Below are positions 52,777-60,797 of a stretch of DNA of 64,000 nucleotides, in pieces (the first letter of the stretch is position 1; each line of letters starts with the position of its first letter). The DNA comes from Christiangramia sp. (GTDB taxonomy: Bacteria > Bacteroidota > Bacteroidia > Flavobacteriales > Flavobacteriaceae), in NCBI RefSeq assembly GCF_029937855.1, contig NZ_JAPYPC010000009.1, forward strand, positions 34,433-98,432, read 5' to 3'. Position numbers and translations under genes: made by a program. A model generated the notes under the pieces. The model did no database searches, was not told the DNA's origin, and saw nothing but the letters and a program-made list of their open reading frames with translations.

Positions 52777-53709
52777 ATGAGTAGCGAATTAAGTGTAGAT
52801 CACTTATTGGGAATTAAATACCTGAAGCCCGACGATATAGATCTAATTTTCAAAACAGCCGATCATTTTAAAGAAGTAATCAACCGGCCTATTAAAAAAG
52901 TACCCTCACTCAGGGATATTACCATCGCCAATCTATTTTTTGAAAACAGCACCAGAACGAGGTTGTCTTTTGAACTTGCCGAGAAAAGATTAAGTGCAGA
53001 TGTTATTAATTTTTCAGCAGCGTCCTCTTCGGTTAAGAAAGGCGAAACCCTCATTGATACCGTAAATAACATTCTGTCTATGAAAGTGGATATGGTGGTG
53101 ATGAGACATCCCAATCCCGGGGCAGGTATATTTCTTTCCAAACATGTTAAGGCCAGTATTATAAATGCCGGAGATGGTGCACATGAACATCCAACCCAGG
53201 CTTTATTGGATTCGTATTCCATCAGGGAAAAACTTGGGGATGTAAAAGGTAAAAAAGTAGTTATTGTAGGTGATATTTTGCATAGCAGGGTCGCGCTATC
53301 CAATATTTTTGCTTTAAAACTTCAGGGAGCTGAAGTAAAAGTATGTGGCCCCAAAACTTTATTGCCCAAACATATTGAATCACTTGGAGTAGGAGTGGAG
53401 ATGGATTTGAAGGCTGCTTTGGAATGGTGCGACGTGGCAAATATGCTAAGGGTACAGAATGAGCGTATGGATATTAGCTATTTTCCCAGCACTCGTGAAT
53501 ATGTAAAGCAGTTTGGCCTGAACAAAAAGCTTTTGGATAATTTAAATAAAGAAATTGTGGTGATGCATCCCGGCCCTATAAACCGCGGAGTAGAAATTAC
53601 CAGTGACGTTGCAGATTCAGATCATGCTATTATCCTGGACCAGGTCCAAAACGGAGTCGCTGTTAGGATGGCTGTGATTTATCTTTTAGCTTCGAAAATC
53701 AAGCAATAG
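52777..53709 (+). CDS. pyrB: Aspartate carbamoyltransferase catalytic subunit
   Basis: This 310-residue enzyme has the carbamoyl-phosphate motif FFENSTRTRLSFELAEKRL near 52-70, the HEHPTQALLD motif and the late MHPGPINRGVEI. It joins carbamoyl phosphate and aspartate to N-carbamoyl-aspartate in pyrimidine synthesis. No pyrI regulatory-subunit gene follows, so it is likely an unregulated trimer or regulated elsewhere. Co-transcribed with pyrR. Length and motifs are normal. Confidence 0.96.
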   Translation: MSSELSVDHLLGIKYLKPDDIDLIFKTADHFKEVINRPIKKVPSLRDITIANLFFENSTRTRLSFELAEKRLSADVINFSAASSSVKKGETLIDTVNNILSMKVDMVVMRHPNPGAGIFLSKHVKASIINAGDGAHEHPTQALLDSYSIREKLGDVKGKKVVIVGDILHSRVALSNIFALKLQGAEVKVCGPKTLLPKHIESLGVGVEMDLKAALEWCDVANMLRVQNERMDISYFPSTREYVKQFGLNKKLLDNLNKEIVVMHPGPINRGVEITSDVADSDHAIILDQVQNGVAVRMAVIYLLASKIKQ

Positions 53710-53741
53710 AGACACTTTTTATTTGGATTTTTGTTTTACTT

Positions 53742-53749
53742 TATCTTTG
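53742..53749 (+). promoter_or_regulatory. Putative -7 element TATCTTTG for the STAS-like/rnz pair
   Basis: TATCTTTG fits TAnnTTTG and lies 15 bp before the ATG at 53765. A TTTG at 53722-53725 could be a -33 element, with a 16-base spacer that is slightly short. Confidence 0.4.
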
Positions 53750-53764
53750 AAATAAAAAACTTAT

Positions 53765-54097
53765 ATGAAAATCACCAAAAAAGAAAATTTCCTGCTTGTT
53801 GAAAATGAAAATGATTCTTTAACCGAGTTTTCTTCAAAGCTTACAAAGCAGCATATCGAGATCCAGAAGGAAAATGTGGTGGTAAATCTTACTCAGCATC
53901 CAAATATTTCTGCAGATCAATTGTTGGCATTTCTTGAAATTTCTAATGTTCACAGAGCTGAGAATAGAAGTTTTATTCTAATAAATGATTCTCTGGGAAT
54001 TGATGAACTTCCGGAAGAGCTAGTGATAGTGCCTACACTTCAGGAGGCAGAAGATATGATACAAATGGATGAGATCCAGAGAGATCTTGGATTTTAA
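53765..54097 (+). CDS. Small STAS-like protein before ribonuclease Z
   Basis: This 110-residue protein has alternating strands and helices in a STAS-like pattern (MKITKKENFLLVENENDS, KENVVVNLTQHPNIS, RSFILINDSL, LVIVPTLQEAEDMIQMDE). Homologues in flavobacteria are sometimes named ribonuclease Z because of their neighbour, but it has no metal-binding motif and is far too short for that enzyme. It starts 55 bp after pyrB and lies 35 bp upstream of rnz. Role unknown; possibly regulation of, or partnership with, RNase Z. Confidence 0.75.
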   Translation: MKITKKENFLLVENENDSLTEFSSKLTKQHIEIQKENVVVNLTQHPNISADQLLAFLEISNVHRAENRSFILINDSLGIDELPEELVIVPTLQEAEDMIQMDEIQRDLGF

Positions 54098-54132
54098 AAA
54101 TCCTTTGGCCCCGAATTGAAAATTAAAGTTGA

Positions 54133-55041
54133 ATGAAAATAAGCATTCTTGGTTGTTATGCAGCCACCCCTCGTAGTTTTACTAACCCTACATCACAGGT
54201 TCTCGAAATTAAAAATCATTTATTTTTGATTGATTGTGGAGAGGGAACTCAGGTACAGTTAAGGCGCAACAAGATCAAATTTTCAAAAATCAAGCACATC
54301 TTTATATCGCACCTACACGGTGATCATTTTTATGGGCTGGTGGGTTTGGTATCTACCTTTAGATTGCTCAACCGGGAAAACGAACTCCATATTTACGGAC
54401 CAAAAGGCATTAAGGAAATTATAAGCTTACAGCTGAAATTAGCCAATTCCTGGACTAATTTCCCATTAATCTTCCACGAATTAACCTCCAGGGAACCTGA
54501 AATTTTATTTGAAGATTCTAAAGTGGTTATTAGCACCTTGCCACTAAAGCATAGGGTCTACACGAATGGATTTCTTTTTAAGGAAAAAGCAGGAGATAGA
54601 AAATTGCTTATAGATAAAGCCGAGGAATATAATATTGATTATACTTTATTCAGAAGTCTAAAAAAAGGGAAGGATGTGGTTTCTGAAGATGGAAAACTTA
54701 TTCCGAATCACCTGGTAACCGCAGATCCACCTGCACCAAATTCCTATGCTTTTTGTAGTGATACTGTCTTTGATATGGATTTGGTACCCTTAATAAAGCA
54801 TACCACGGCATTATACCATGAATCCACCTTCCTGGAAGATCAATTGGAGCTTGCGTTTCCTACAAAGCATACCACCGCAAAACAAGCTGCCACAATAGCC
54901 AAAGCTGCTGAAGTAGAGAAACTTATCCTTGGCCATTATTCTACCCGCTATGAAAATATTGAATTGTTCCGCGAAGAGGCTTCTGAAATATTTCCCAATA
55001 TCATTTTAGCCGATGATGGAAAGGAAATAATCGTTGAATAA
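54133..55041 (+). CDS. rnz: Ribonuclease Z
   Basis: This 302-residue metallo-beta-lactamase-fold enzyme has SHLHGDHFYGLVGL, the HxHxDH zinc motif, near 60-73. Other parts are FLIDCGEGTQVQLRR, YAFCSDTVFD, YHESTF and the late GHYSTRY, all typical of tRNase Z. It cuts the 3' trailer of tRNA precursors in the cytoplasm, mainly those without encoded CCA. Length is normal. Probably co-transcribed with the small STAS-like gene upstream. Confidence 0.95.
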   Translation: MKISILGCYAATPRSFTNPTSQVLEIKNHLFLIDCGEGTQVQLRRNKIKFSKIKHIFISHLHGDHFYGLVGLVSTFRLLNRENELHIYGPKGIKEIISLQLKLANSWTNFPLIFHELTSREPEILFEDSKVVISTLPLKHRVYTNGFLFKEKAGDRKLLIDKAEEYNIDYTLFRSLKKGKDVVSEDGKLIPNHLVTADPPAPNSYAFCSDTVFDMDLVPLIKHTTALYHESTFLEDQLELAFPTKHTTAKQAATIAKAAEVEKLILGHYSTRYENIELFREEASEIFPNIILADDGKEIIVE

Positions 55042-55216
55042 CCAATTCTTAGATCATTCAAATTAAGTTTTTAAACGACTGAAACAGAGTAAAAATGCCG
55101 TAAATTCCTACATAAAATGTTAAAATAAGCCAAATTTTAATATTTTATTAATTACGATGTGTCTTTAATCGGTAAAATATGTAGATTTATCTTCCCTGAA
55201 TCTAACATATTGACCT

Positions 55217-55723
55217 ATGAGAAAAATTACTTTACCAGGATTAACATTCATATTATGTACACTTTTTCTTACATCTTGTTCGAAAGATAATTTATCTGAA
55301 GAAGTTTCTTCCTATGATCAGGTAGTAACAGAAAGATTAGAATATAATTATAATTCTATTGAGGTAGAAATCCTTGAAGAGATAAACTTATATAGAAGGG
55401 CATTGAATTTAATTGAATTAAAGCCAATGGTAAACCTTTCCATAGAATCTGAAAAGCATAACCAGTATATGATATCCCAGGGTGTAGTTAGCCATGATAA
55501 TTTTTCCCAGCGTTCCTCATTTTTAATACAGGAGGTTGGAGCCGATAAGGTTGGAGAGAATGTAGGTTATGGGTATAGGACCTCACAGGCAGTTGTAAAT
55601 GCCTGGTTGAAGAGTAAAGGACACAAAGAAAATATTGAAGGAGATTATACTCATTTTGGAATTTCAGTAAGGCAGGATGCAGATGGAAAAAATTATTTCA
55701 CCAATATTTTTATAAAAAGATAA
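55217..55723 (+). CDS. CAP/SCP-domain lipoprotein
   Basis: This 168-residue protein has a lipoprotein signal (LFLTSC, Cys21) and a CAP domain starting near residue 55: EINLYRRALNLIELKP, then SEKHNQYMISQGVVSHDNF, GENVGYGYRTSQAVVNAWLKS and THFGISV. His and Glu residues that line the CAP cavity are present. Bacterial CAP proteins are secreted or surface proteins of uncertain function, and some bind lipids. It is monocistronic and followed by a terminator. Confidence 0.9.
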   Translation: MRKITLPGLTFILCTLFLTSCSKDNLSEEVSSYDQVVTERLEYNYNSIEVEILEEINLYRRALNLIELKPMVNLSIESEKHNQYMISQGVVSHDNFSQRSSFLIQEVGADKVGENVGYGYRTSQAVVNAWLKSKGHKENIEGDYTHFGISVRQDADGKNYFTNIFIKR

Positions 55724-55754
55724 AAAAGTAAGTTTTGTTTTCCCCCCAAATTGT

Positions 55755-55789
55755 AAAAAAGGTTCAGGCTAGAGGCTGAACCTTTTTTT
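55755..55789. terminator. Bidirectional terminator, copy 1 of an identical pair
   Basis: GGTTCAG (55761-55767) pairs with CTGAACC (55776-55782), extended by flanking A and T runs, around the loop GCTAGAGG. A 32-bp core is identical to the copy at 57775-57806. It lies between the convergent CAP and S41 peptidase genes. Confidence 0.85.
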
Positions 55790-56167
55790 ATGCTTAGGCT
55801 TTGCGAAAAGGAATCGGTATTTTAAATGTTGATTAACACTAAGTAATTTAAATGCACAAATATTAGGTTTACCCTGCGTCTTGGTCTTCTTCCGGTTTAT
55901 TTCGCCTTTAGTGGCCGAAACCCGTACAGATAGGAATGTATGCCAGAAAAAGCAGTTCCGGATGTGTGGAAGGAGGTATCTACTTCTTTAAGTATACCCA
56001 TTTCATTTTGAAATATGATAATACTTTTAAAAATGACAAGGAAAAGACTGCTTAAAAAAGCCATAGATGAAAGTATCGTAGTAGGATAATTAGGTTTGAG
56101 ATCCTATTATTATGGATCTTCGCTAGGACAATTTCCGGACATTCTAAGCAGTCTTGTATAGAGCTAT
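55790..56167. other. Gene-free stretch with an 11-bp long-range inverted repeat
   Basis: This 378-bp stretch lies after the S41 peptidase gene (leftward). AAGACTGCTTA (56044-56054) and TAAGCAGTCTT (56145-56155) are perfect inverted repeats 90 bp apart. A smaller GATCC/GGATC hairpin lies inside. The right arm begins 13 bp after the S41 stop. No coding frame with family features was seen. It may fold as the 3' end of the S41 transcript. Confidence 0.5.
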
Positions 56168-57637
56168 TTATTTATCAAGCTTCGGCAGCTCATTAATGTA
56201 CATTCTCTGATATTCAATATTATTCATTCCACTTTCTCCAAGCTGATTAAAATCTAATCTTTGAATAGCTGATTTATTGGTTTGAGAACGTCCCAAAATA
56301 TCATTGATAGCTTTTTCAAGCAAGGGTTCATTTGATTCACCCAGAACTCCAAAATCATTTAAATTCTCTACATAGCTAATATCGGGTTCAAGGCCATCCA
56401 CATAATCTGATACCCCAACCGAATTAATGGATTTATACACCAGGGGTTGCATTGCATAGGTATGATTGCTGCTTGCACCCGCCTTACCAAAATCTTCACT
56501 GTCATATAAAGTTACTGATGCCTGAAATTTACCTACGGTTCTATCACCTACCTGAATAACATTTATATAAGGATTCAAGGCATTTATAACAAGTTCACTT
56601 GCTGAAGCACTGGAGCCTGAAGTAAGTACATAAACTTCTGAAAGGTTTAAACTGTTAATAGCAGTGCCATTTCTTAGTTTATCATCAAATCTATTAATTA
56701 AAGCTTCAGGATTTTGATTTTCAAAATGATTCTGGTATTTGTCATTCCATCTTTCTTTTATAAAAACTTTTTCATTGAATTGCCCTGTGATCATACTCGA
56801 AAGGTCTTTAGCTGATTCTACCGAACCGCCGCCATTATACCTAAGGTCAAGTATTAAGTCTGTAATTCCCTCTGCTTTAAAGTCTCCGAAAGCGTTATTT
56901 AGTTCATCATCAAAGTTTGCTATAAAGCTATTATACATGATATAGCCAATTTTCTTTCCTGAAATATAAAAGGTTTTGGAGATATAAATAGGGTTTTCGG
57001 TATAAGCATCATCGGTTAAGGTTACCTCATTATTAGTGAGTACAATTTGATTGTCCTCTACATAACCAACATTAATGGTGATGGTTTCCATCGCTATAAG
57101 CCTTTGGAAATTAGAAGAAGTAAGCTTTTGTCCATTAATTTCAGTAAAGATATTTCCTCTTTTAAGACCGGCTTCAGCAGCAGAAGTATTTGGCAATACA
57201 TATCTAATAATGCCGAAAACATTTCCTGTTCCTGAAATCTGGCCTATCCCGAATTTAATCCCGGTTGCACCACTCATTCCCTGAAAACGTTCTTCCAGGC
57301 TGTTGTAATCGTCTGTTATAAAACTAAAACGATCAAAAGGAGCGGTAAGGTCATCAAATAGTGCTTCAGGGGAAGAAGTCCCGGCTAAAAATTCCTGCTT
57401 TTCATTGGAGGTAGAAAAAAAGTTATCAGCCAATTCGGGGACATCAGCTTTATAAAGGTAAATTTCATTAAGCCCGTTGTACACGAAATTCTCAACTTCT
57501 AATTCTTCATTTTCAGGAGGATTAACAACATTTTCCGTTCTGTTTTCAGTATTTTCCATAACCTCCTCATCCTTGGTACAGGAAGTAAAAACCAGGAAGA
57601 AAAGACAATGGAGTATTAATAAATTTCTCAGTTTCAT
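56168..57637 (-). CDS. S41-family C-terminal processing peptidase-like lipoprotein
   Basis: This 489-residue protein has a lipoprotein signal (VFTSC, Cys20) and an acidic linker. A helical N-terminal part is followed by a PDZ-like domain near 120-195 (GIIRYVLPNTSAAEAGLKRG). The S41 catalytic domain has DLILDLRYNGGGSVESA, SGSSASASELV (Ser340-Ser347 region, holding the nucleophile) and VGKFQAS with the likely catalytic Lys. It would cleave proteins in the periplasm or at the outer membrane. It is monocistronic, with matching terminators on both sides. Confidence 0.9.
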   Translation of the reverse strand: MKLRNLLILHCLFFLVFTSCTKDEEVMENTENRTENVVNPPENEELEVENFVYNGLNEIYLYKADVPELADNFFSTSNEKQEFLAGTSSPEALFDDLTAPFDRFSFITDDYNSLEERFQGMSGATGIKFGIGQISGTGNVFGIIRYVLPNTSAAEAGLKRGNIFTEINGQKLTSSNFQRLIAMETITINVGYVEDNQIVLTNNEVTLTDDAYTENPIYISKTFYISGKKIGYIMYNSFIANFDDELNNAFGDFKAEGITDLILDLRYNGGGSVESAKDLSSMITGQFNEKVFIKERWNDKYQNHFENQNPEALINRFDDKLRNGTAINSLNLSEVYVLTSGSSASASELVINALNPYINVIQVGDRTVGKFQASVTLYDSEDFGKAGASSNHTYAMQPLVYKSINSVGVSDYVDGLEPDISYVENLNDFGVLGESNEPLLEKAINDILGRSQTNKSAIQRLDFNQLGESGMNNIEYQRMYINELPKLDK

Positions 57638-58011
57638 AAGTATTATTTTAAGCAGATTTAACCGCTGATTTTTACAATTTTTTCTATATAGTTCAGGAAT
57701 TATGCCAAAAAATGTTAAAACCCTATGGAGCTAATATAGATTTGAATACTGGTAATACTTACGGAAATAAATCGAAAAAGGTTCAGGCTAGAGGCTGAAC
57801 CTTTTTCTTTTCAATCGATTTGTTGGGGTCGATTTACATTATTTTAATAATCCATATTGGTATTAAGAACCCCGTGATCGATTTTAGTAATTTTAAAAAT
57901 AAATAGAAAGAGGCTACCTGAATTTTGCTGTCTACTTCCGTAGTATACGGAATGGTAGGGGGGAGTCAGCAATAATTCAAAATGCCTCTTTCCTTCAGGT
58001 TAGTTAGCTAT
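57638..58011. other. Structured gene-free stretch between OmpA and S41 genes
   Basis: This 374-bp stretch holds two imperfect hairpins and a terminator. GAAAGAGGC (57906-57914) pairs with GCCTCTTTC (57984-57992), with further pairing inside (TTGCTG with CAGCAA, ACTTCCGTA with TACGGAA). ATCGAT...GGGGT (57814-57829) pairs with ACCCC...ATCGAT (57869-57882). Both follow the leftward OmpA operon. The part next to the S41 start (57638-57760) presumably holds its promoter, but no clear -7 element was found. Confidence 0.6.
57775..57806. terminator. Bidirectional terminator, copy 2 of an identical pair
   Basis: Same 32-bp core as copy 1: a 12-bp stem of A-run plus GGTTCAG, loop GCTAGAGG, then CTGAACC plus T-run. 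For leftward transcripts it ends the OmpA operon ahead of the S41 gene. Confidence 0.85.
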
Positions 58012-59871
58012 TTATTTCATTTTAACAACGCTAAACATTGATCTTCTATTTAATTGATGGTCTTTTTCTGAACAACGATCACAGTTTATAGCCGGTTTGG
58101 TTTCTCCAAAACTTTTATATTCCAGTCTGTCTTCTGAAATTCCTTCTGAAATTAGATAGTCATAAGTTGATTTTGCCCTTCTTTCTGCAAGCTTCTCGTT
58201 ATAGGCATTGCTTCCCCTGCGATCTGTATGAGAGCTTATTTCTATAACAAGTTCTGGATATTCATTTTGCATAAGATCTACCAGTTTAGCAAGTTCCTGA
58301 GCTGCATCTGGCCTTATATTCGATTTATCAAAGTCAAAATAGATATTGTCAATTTCAGCAAGATATTCTACGTCCTTAACCGGATTTAGTTGAATGTCAT
58401 AACGCATTTCATCTTTATCATCTGAATCTTCCGAACTTATTTCTCCCTCAAAGGTTTGATACTCTATTTCCTTAGCTTCTACGGGAATTGTCTTATCTCT
58501 GGGAATCTCGGTTTCATAATTTCCATCTTTATCAGTTTCAAGGAAAGCCATTTGCTCCCCATTTTCATCCATCAATCGCACTGTAGCTTCCGGAATGGGA
58601 TTTCCATTTATGGCATCGTTCACCGTACCTTTAAGAATTAGCGGATTTAATTTGTTGAAAACATAAATATCGTCACTTCCACCGTCGCGATTGGTAGAGA
58701 TATAGCCTTCACGAGAATCTGCTACCTGGAAATATGCAAAATCATCCAAATTGCTGTTGATAGGTTCGCCTAGATTTTCAATTCCATCATCATCGGTCAT
58801 TTTAAAAATATCAAATAGACCTAAGCCTGCATGGCCATTAGAGGAGAAGTATAAAGTCCCGTCGGTATCCATAAATGGAAAGGTTTCATCAAACTCTGTA
58901 TTTACTGAATCACCTAAATTTTCAGGTGTTCCGAAGTTTCCATTTTCATCTATGGCTACTTTATATATATCAGTTCCGCCGAAACCATTTGGCATGTCTG
59001 AAGTAAAATAAAGGGTTTTACCGTCTGGGGATAGGGAAGGATGTCCCACGGAATATTCGTTGCTATTAAAGCTAAGCTCCTTTATATTCACCCATTCTTT
59101 TCCAGAATTTGTAGCTGAATATAGCTTAAGGTGGTTTGTTTTCTCTTTATCTCTTTTACCTTCTTTATTGTCTAAATAATTATTCCGGGTGAAAAACATG
59201 GTTTGCCCATCAGGACTAATCACAGCAGGGCCATCATGTAATTTTGTATTTATGTCTCCGCTAATAGGAGAGGCATTTCCAGAAGCTTTATCCAATACAT
59301 ACATATCCAGGAAAGGTTCACCATTCCAGCTATAGGTTTTGTCTTTTACATTTACATCCTTCGCCCTGGCCGAAACGAAATAAATCTGATCGTCTTTTAC
59401 AAAAACTCCAAAATCACTCACTTCAGAATTAAAATCTGAACTTTCCAGTTTATAAGTAGCTTTGCTTTTATACTCGTCTTTATTCAGCATCTTCTGAATT
59501 TCAGTAGATTCCTTTCCGCTTTCAAGATATTTTTTAAGCCATTGTCTGGATTCGTCATATCTTTTTACACCGCGAAGTGCCTGGGCATATTTATAATAAT
59601 ATTCAGGAGAAATAGTAGTGTCTTCGATGATGTCTCCATAATAAAAAACCGCATTCTCAGGACTACGAAGCATCATATAAGCATCTCCTAATTTTTTCGA
59701 ATTATAGGTGATGTTGTATTCATTTTCGATAAGCTCTTTGTAGACATCGGTTGCTTCCAAATAGGCAAAGTCTTTATAAAGTCTATCTGCCTTTTTTTGC
59801 TTACCACTCTGTGCCTGCACACCAATAGAGCAGGAGAGAAGTATCAGGAATAAAGAGTAAAAATTTTTCAT
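58012..59871 (-). CDS. OmpA-family protein with WD40-like repeats
   Basis: This 619-residue protein has a signal peptide (ending VQAQ) and TPR-like helices near 25-125. PD40/WD40-like repeats follow (GHPSLSPDGKTLYFTSD, GGTDIYKV and others, about 150-405), then a carboxypeptidase-regulatory-like domain (GTVNDAINGNPIPEATVRL, about 415-495). The C-terminal OmpA domain (IYFDFDKSNIRPDA, then ISSHTDRRG) should bind peptidoglycan. This architecture is typical of the protein paired with PorP/SprF in T9SS and gliding loci. It is the last of three leftward genes. Confidence 0.93.
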   Translation of the reverse strand: MKNFYSLFLILLSCSIGVQAQSGKQKKADRLYKDFAYLEATDVYKELIENEYNITYNSKKLGDAYMMLRSPENAVFYYGDIIEDTTISPEYYYKYAQALRGVKRYDESRQWLKKYLESGKESTEIQKMLNKDEYKSKATYKLESSDFNSEVSDFGVFVKDDQIYFVSARAKDVNVKDKTYSWNGEPFLDMYVLDKASGNASPISGDINTKLHDGPAVISPDGQTMFFTRNNYLDNKEGKRDKEKTNHLKLYSATNSGKEWVNIKELSFNSNEYSVGHPSLSPDGKTLYFTSDMPNGFGGTDIYKVAIDENGNFGTPENLGDSVNTEFDETFPFMDTDGTLYFSSNGHAGLGLFDIFKMTDDDGIENLGEPINSNLDDFAYFQVADSREGYISTNRDGGSDDIYVFNKLNPLILKGTVNDAINGNPIPEATVRLMDENGEQMAFLETDKDGNYETEIPRDKTIPVEAKEIEYQTFEGEISSEDSDDKDEMRYDIQLNPVKDVEYLAEIDNIYFDFDKSNIRPDAAQELAKLVDLMQNEYPELVIEISSHTDRRGSNAYNEKLAERRAKSTYDYLISEGISEDRLEYKSFGETKPAINCDRCSEKDHQLNRRSMFSVVKMK

Positions 59872-59887
59872 AATAAAAGACTATAGG

Positions 59888-60784
59888 TTAGAAGAAACGG
59901 GGTGATTTATACCTGGTGTTCTTAAATCTGAATTCATAGATCAGTAAGAATTCATGTGATCCTGAAGTATAAGGCTGAATATCAGAAATTGAATATTCAT
60001 ACGCATATCCTGCACGGAAGCCCGGGAATAACTGTATATCCAAAAAAGCTCCAATAGCGTCATCGATACGATAGTTGGCTCCTAAATAAAATTTCTCGTT
60101 GAAAATTGCTGTTGCAGTCATATCTACTGAAAGTGGTGCGCCACTGGTAGCTTTTACCAGGGCAGAAGGCCTTAGCTTAAAATTTTCATTTAAATCGAAT
60201 ACGTAACCGGAAGTAAGGTAGTAATGTACCTGTTCCAAAGCTTTAAATTCTTCCAGACGATTATTATCTTTATTAATAAGCTTAGGAGCTGAGAAACCAA
60301 CATACCAATTTTGAGCTGAAAGATAGGCGCCGGCTCCAAAATTTGGTGTCCATCTATTAAATTCATCTGAAAAGAAAGGATCGTTACCACCGGTAGGATC
60401 ATCTAATCCGTAATAATAGGCACCCGCCTTAAGACCTAACCTTAAGCTTACCTCTGCACTAAGATCTACCCGGTAAGAGAAATCCCCATAAACAAAAGTG
60501 GTATTCTCATCACCAATCTTATCGTTGATAACTGATAATCCTAAACCAATCTTATCATTTCTTAATGGCGAATTGATAGATAGAGTCTGTGTTACCGGCG
60601 CTCCATCTACACCTACCCATTGGTTACGGTTTAGAGCTGTTATTGAAAATCCGTCCCTACTTCCTGCATAGGCAGGGTTAATGGATATCGTATTATACAT
60701 ATATTGAGTAAACTGAGGGAGCTGTTGCGAAAATCCTGGGGCAGCAACAAACAAAATCAATATGATTATAAAAACTTTTTTCAT
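59888..60784 (-). CDS. PorP/SprF-family outer-membrane protein
   Basis: This 298-residue protein has a signal peptide (ending GFSQQ) and the PorP/SprF start LPQFTQYMYNTISINPAYAGSRDG, here split as QFTQYMYN and INPAYAGSRDG. The rest is a beta-barrel with NQWVGVDGAPVTQTLSI and a C-terminal strand ending near KSPRFF. In gliding bacteria, members assist attachment or secretion of type IX adhesins encoded next to them. That fits the adjacent giant adhesin, 13 bp upstream. Partner specificity is inferred from position. Confidence 0.93.
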   Translation of the reverse strand: MKKVFIIILILFVAAPGFSQQLPQFTQYMYNTISINPAYAGSRDGFSITALNRNQWVGVDGAPVTQTLSINSPLRNDKIGLGLSVINDKIGDENTTFVYGDFSYRVDLSAEVSLRLGLKAGAYYYGLDDPTGGNDPFFSDEFNRWTPNFGAGAYLSAQNWYVGFSAPKLINKDNNRLEEFKALEQVHYYLTSGYVFDLNENFKLRPSALVKATSGAPLSVDMTATAIFNEKFYLGANYRIDDAIGAFLDIQLFPGFRAGYAYEYSISDIQPYTSGSHEFLLIYEFRFKNTRYKSPRFF

Positions 60785-60797
60785 GGTTTCCCTTTTT

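Noticed and set aside
53765..54097. Calling the 110-residue protein ribonuclease Z
   Set aside because: No HxHxDH motif and too short; the real ribonuclease Z is the next gene.
18097..58011. Insertion sequence or transposon remnants in the intergenic hairpin regions
   Set aside because: No transposase frame, no target-site duplication and no paired terminal repeats around a gene could be shown.
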